Assembly: GCA_016195585.1 (NCBI GenBank)
Contig: JACPZJ010000132.1
Span: 1 to 7,985 of the forward strand
DNA: 7,985 nucleotides
From: Nitrospirota bacterium
GTDB taxonomy: Bacteria; Nitrospirota; CAKKRA01; 9FT-COMBO-42-15
Direction of reading: 5' to 3'
The translations under genes and the position numbers were made by a program. Positions 5,794-7,985 of the stretch are shown one piece after another. Every line of letters starts with the position of its first letter. The stretch's first letter is position 1. The notes beneath the pieces were generated by a model. It did no database searches. It saw only the letters and a list, made by a program, of their open reading frames with translations, and was not told where the DNA came from.

Positions 5794-7332
5794 ATGGGCG
5801 GGCCTTCTATATCAGCCATTGGCTATCTTCCGGTTCTAAGCAGCCTGAAATTAAAGGAAATCTATCTTGTCGGCGGTTCTGTCAGGGATATTTTATTAAA
5901 AAGGCCTTTAAGGGATATTGATATTGCTGTGCCATCAGATTTTCTTGAAATTGCAAGGGTTTTTGCTGATAAGATAGACGGCAGTTTCTTTGTAATGGAT
6001 GAGGAGAATCAGGTAGCAAGGGTAATTAAAAAGGCTGGCAAAAAAACCTTTCAGTTTGATTTTGCATCATTTAAAGGAAGAGATATCTACGAAGACCTCT
6101 CTAACAGGGATTTTACAGTAAATGCAATGGCAATAAAAATAGAGGCTGGAGGCTTGGGACTGGGGGAAATCTTAGACCCTTACAATGGCAGGCAGGATTT
6201 AAAGGACAAGATTATAAGGGTGATAAAACCCGATGCCTTTTCTGATGATCCCCTAAGGATGTTAAGAGGAGTGAGGCTTGCCTCAGATTTCAGCTTTGAA
6301 ATAGAAGAAAAGACTACCGGATATATAAAGAATCACGCGCCTTCTTTAAAAACAGTCTCATCGGAGCGGATCAGGGATGAGCTATTTAAGATATTAAAAA
6401 ATAAAAGGGCGCATCATTATCTTTTACTCCTTGATGAATTTAACCTGCTGAGGACTGTCCTGCCGGAAATAGGGGATATGAAGGGAATGGGACAGGGGAG
6501 TTATCATAAATATGACCTCTTCACACATTCATTAAAGACCGCTGAGTATGCAGAAGAGGTGATAAGCAATATCAGATTATTTTTGCCTGAATATACTGAT
6601 AAAATAAAGAGGCATCTTAAGATTGAAGCGGAACAGGGTATAGACAGATTGAGCCTCTTGAAGTTTGCAGCGCTTTTGCATGATACAGGCAAACCGTCAA
6701 CGATAAAGATAGAGGATGACAAGATAAGTTTCTACCAGCACTGGACTGTTGGCGCAGAGATAAATAAAAAGATATGCAGAAGGCTTGCGATGAGCTCAAA
6801 ATCAGAGGATATCCTATGCAGGATTACTGCCAATCATATGAGGCCGCTATATTTTGCGCAATCTGACAGTGGGCCAACAAAAAGGGCGCTGTACCGCTTC
6901 TTCCGGGATACGGGGGATACAGGTATTGAGGTTATCTTATTATCCATTGCAGATGCAATGGCCACCAGCCCGCCTTTGACCCCCCTGTCTCCCCCCTCAC
7001 CTCCCCCATCTCCCCTCCTTGGCAAGGAGGGGATGGGGGAGGTGAGGGGGGAATTAAAGGGGGGTGAGGAGGGATTTTCGGAGCAAAATTACAAAACTGT
7101 TGCAAAGGTTGCCAGAAAGATGGTAAGTTACTTTTACACTGAATATAAAAGGCAGAGGAGAAGGCCGCTGATTGATGGCGCTGAGTTAATAAAAAGATTC
7201 AGGCTCCAGCCGGGGCCTGTCATTGGCAGGATATTAAAGGATATTGATGAGGCGCGGGGCGCAGGGGAATTAAAGAATAAAAGGGATGCGATTAATTATG
7301 TAAGAAATAATCTGCATAAGTGGATTAGTTAG
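5794..7332 (+). CDS. cca: CCA-adding enzyme / poly(A) polymerase family tRNA nucleotidyltransferase with HD domain, carrying a repeat-derived insertion
   Basis: This family adds or repairs the 3' CCA (or A) of tRNA in the cytoplasm. The 512-residue protein starts with the class II head domain: GGSVRD (27-32), metal-binding Asp41 and Asp43 in RDIDIAV, NRDFTVNAMA (104-113) and RMLRGVRLA (155-163). An HD domain follows with His245, His296-Asp297 and His348. The C-terminal block (about 429-512) includes the PGPVIG segment common in bacterial HD-type family members. CCA-adding and A-adding specificity cannot be told apart here. Residues about 395-428 (Pro/Ser-rich, then Gly/Glu-rich) are encoded by a palindromic repeat and account for the extra length over relatives of roughly 470-480 residues. 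GAGGGA at 5782-5787 lies 6 nt before the ATG. The next gene follows after 10 nt. Confidence 0.9.
   Translation: MGGPSISAIGYLPVLSSLKLKEIYLVGGSVRDILLKRPLRDIDIAVPSDFLEIARVFADKIDGSFFVMDEENQVARVIKKAGKKTFQFDFASFKGRDIYEDLSNRDFTVNAMAIKIEAGGLGLGEILDPYNGRQDLKDKIIRVIKPDAFSDDPLRMLRGVRLASDFSFEIEEKTTGYIKNHAPSLKTVSSERIRDELFKILKNKRAHHYLLLLDEFNLLRTVLPEIGDMKGMGQGSYHKYDLFTHSLKTAEYAEEVISNIRLFLPEYTDKIKRHLKIEAEQGIDRLSLLKFAALLHDTGKPSTIKIEDDKISFYQHWTVGAEINKKICRRLAMSSKSEDILCRITANHMRPLYFAQSDSGPTKRALYRFFRDTGDTGIEVILLSIADAMATSPPLTPLSPPSPPPSPLLGKEGMGEVRGELKGGEEGFSEQNYKTVAKVARKMVSYFYTEYKRQRRRPLIDGAELIKRFRLQPGPVIGRILKDIDEARGAGELKNKRDAINYVRNNLHKWIS
6975..7077. repeat. palindromic repeat inserted in frame inside the tRNA nucleotidyltransferase gene
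   Basis: The core is a 28-bp inverted repeat: 6991-7009 plus 7012-7020 pair with 7024-7051, with one 2-nt bulge (7010-7011) and a GGC loop (7021-7023). The left arm is almost pure pyrimidine and the right arm almost pure purine. The outer left part (6978-6996) resembles the left end of the element at 2300-2378 in 'CCCCCTGTsTCCCCC', and the right end GGGATTT (7071-7077) matches that element's GAGATTT. The hairpin tips share 18 of 21 positions. The element is open in the cca frame and encodes residues of about 395-428. Exact boundaries and a target duplication could not be fixed by eye. Confidence 0.8.
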
Positions 7333-7342
7333 CGGAGAGGCA

Positions 7343-7985
7343 ATGGATAAGGATATAAGCTGCAGGTTAACAAGTGTTGTGCTGAAATATATTGAGAGGG
7401 AAAAAGGACGGGAGGGGGTAGAGGAGTATGTAAAGAAGGTAGGTTTAAGCGAGGAGTATTTAAATGACCATAATAACTGGCTCTCTTTTGATACTTATAC
7501 AAAACAATTTGAATATGCTGTGGAGATTTTAGGGGATAAGGATGCCTCTTTTAAGATTGGCATCTCTTCTGCAGAGAGGGGAAATGTCGGAGCGGTCTTT
7601 GTATTTGTAAGAGGGCTGGCGAATCCACACATGTCCTATAGGTTATTAAGAGAAATCCAAAATAGATTTAGCAGGGCTACCAAGGTAGATTTATTGCACT
7701 TAGATAATAATAGGGCTCTGATCAAAAGTATTGTAACCCATGGTCATAGGATGACAAAGGAGGCGTGCGATTTTAGAAAGGGTATTTATGCCTCTACGCC
7801 TATGGCATGGGATCTGCCGGCAGCACAGATAAAAGAGAGACAGTGCCAGGCAGAGGGGGCAGATTCATGCATCTATGAAGTAAGCTGGACAAATAGGTCA
7901 GCAGGTTATATGGCGAAATCAGGATTAGCTGCCGGCCTCCTTTTTGATATAGTCATTTATAATTATATCCCCCAATTTCAGCAGA
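7343..7985 (+). CDS. probable signalling protein with V4R-like N-terminal sensor module (3' end outside window)
   Basis: The frame is open for 214 codons from an ATG at 7343 to the window edge with no stop; GGAG at 7334-7337 lies 5 nt before the start. The N-terminal 180 residues look like a soluble ligand-sensing module. The segment from Cys142-Asp-Phe-Arg through CQAEGADSCIYEVSW (168-182) follows the pattern Cys-x-(A/G)-x-G-D-x-x-C-x-(F/Y)-x-V-x-W, seen in 4-vinyl-reductase (V4R)-type domains and in N-terminal modules of bacterial sensor kinases and cyclic-di-GMP enzymes. Residues about 190-207 are hydrophobic and could be a membrane segment or linker. The output domain is not in the window. 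The gene starts 10 nt after the cca stop on the same strand, so it is probably co-transcribed. That it is an intact gene is fairly sure; the domain name is tentative. Confidence 0.7.
   Translation, partial: MDKDISCRLTSVVLKYIEREKGREGVEEYVKKVGLSEEYLNDHNNWLSFDTYTKQFEYAVEILGDKDASFKIGISSAERGNVGAVFVFVRGLANPHMSYRLLREIQNRFSRATKVDLLHLDNNRALIKSIVTHGHRMTKEACDFRKGIYASTPMAWDLPAAQIKERQCQAEGADSCIYEVSWTNRSAGYMAKSGLAAGLLFDIVIYNYIPQFQQ

Noticed and set aside
6961..7080. Reading the C-run/G-run stretch in cca as a natural Pro-rich linker
   Set aside because: The DNA is a near-perfect 28-bp inverted repeat sharing sequence with an intergenic element, so a repeat origin explains it better than protein-level selection.

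Overview
The window is a piece of a bacterial chromosome carrying part of a nitrogen-fixation (nif) cluster, followed by a small membrane/cytochrome operon and a tRNA-maturation gene. Moderate GC, heavy use of AGG/AGA and ATA codons, a seven-heme cytochrome c, a short NifB without a NifX domain and dispersed C/G-run palindromes suggest an anaerobic or microaerophilic Nitrospirota or Desulfobacterota-type organism. This assignment is inferred from gene content and style only, not from a marker gene.

Region 1 (1-3558, all + strand) is the nif block. It holds the C-terminus of a P-II nitrogen regulator (1-120), a 96-98 bp composite palindrome, the nif-specific ferredoxin FdxB (284-562), NifB (564-1433), a HesA/MoeB/ThiF-type E1-like protein (1446-2276), a second palindromic repeat, and homocitrate synthase NifV (2428-3558). 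Three of these serve FeMo-cofactor synthesis: NifB makes the Fe-S core NifB-co, NifV supplies the homocitrate ligand, and FdxB is a likely electron donor. P-II reports nitrogen and energy status. The HesA-like protein is a frequent nif companion whose role is unsettled. The nitrogenase structural genes are not in the window.

Region 2 (3728-5648, all - strand) is convergent with nifV. In transcription order it holds a HAMP-domain membrane protein with no output domain, a membrane-anchored seven-heme cytochrome c whose start codon overlaps the HAMP stop (ATGA), and a decayed second copy of the HAMP gene. That copy has lost about 150 bp covering TM1, the periplasmic loop and much of TM2, and it is frameshifted. 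The layout suggests a redox-linked membrane module that was once HAMP-cytochrome-HAMP.

Region 3 (5794-7985, + strand) is divergent from region 2. It holds a CCA-adding-enzyme/poly(A)-polymerase family tRNA nucleotidyltransferase with an HD domain, then the first 214 codons of a probable signalling protein with a Cys-containing 4-vinyl-reductase-like sensor module. Good back-to-back sigma70-type promoters lie in the 5649-5793 gap.

The most unusual observation is that the tRNA nucleotidyltransferase carries an in-frame insertion, about 34 residues, of a palindromic DNA repeat. The same repeat family sits between the hesA-like gene and nifV. The two hairpin cores share 18 of 21 bases and differ in the stem by a compensatory T-A to C-G change. 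This resembles the protein-invading palindromic elements known from Rickettsia.
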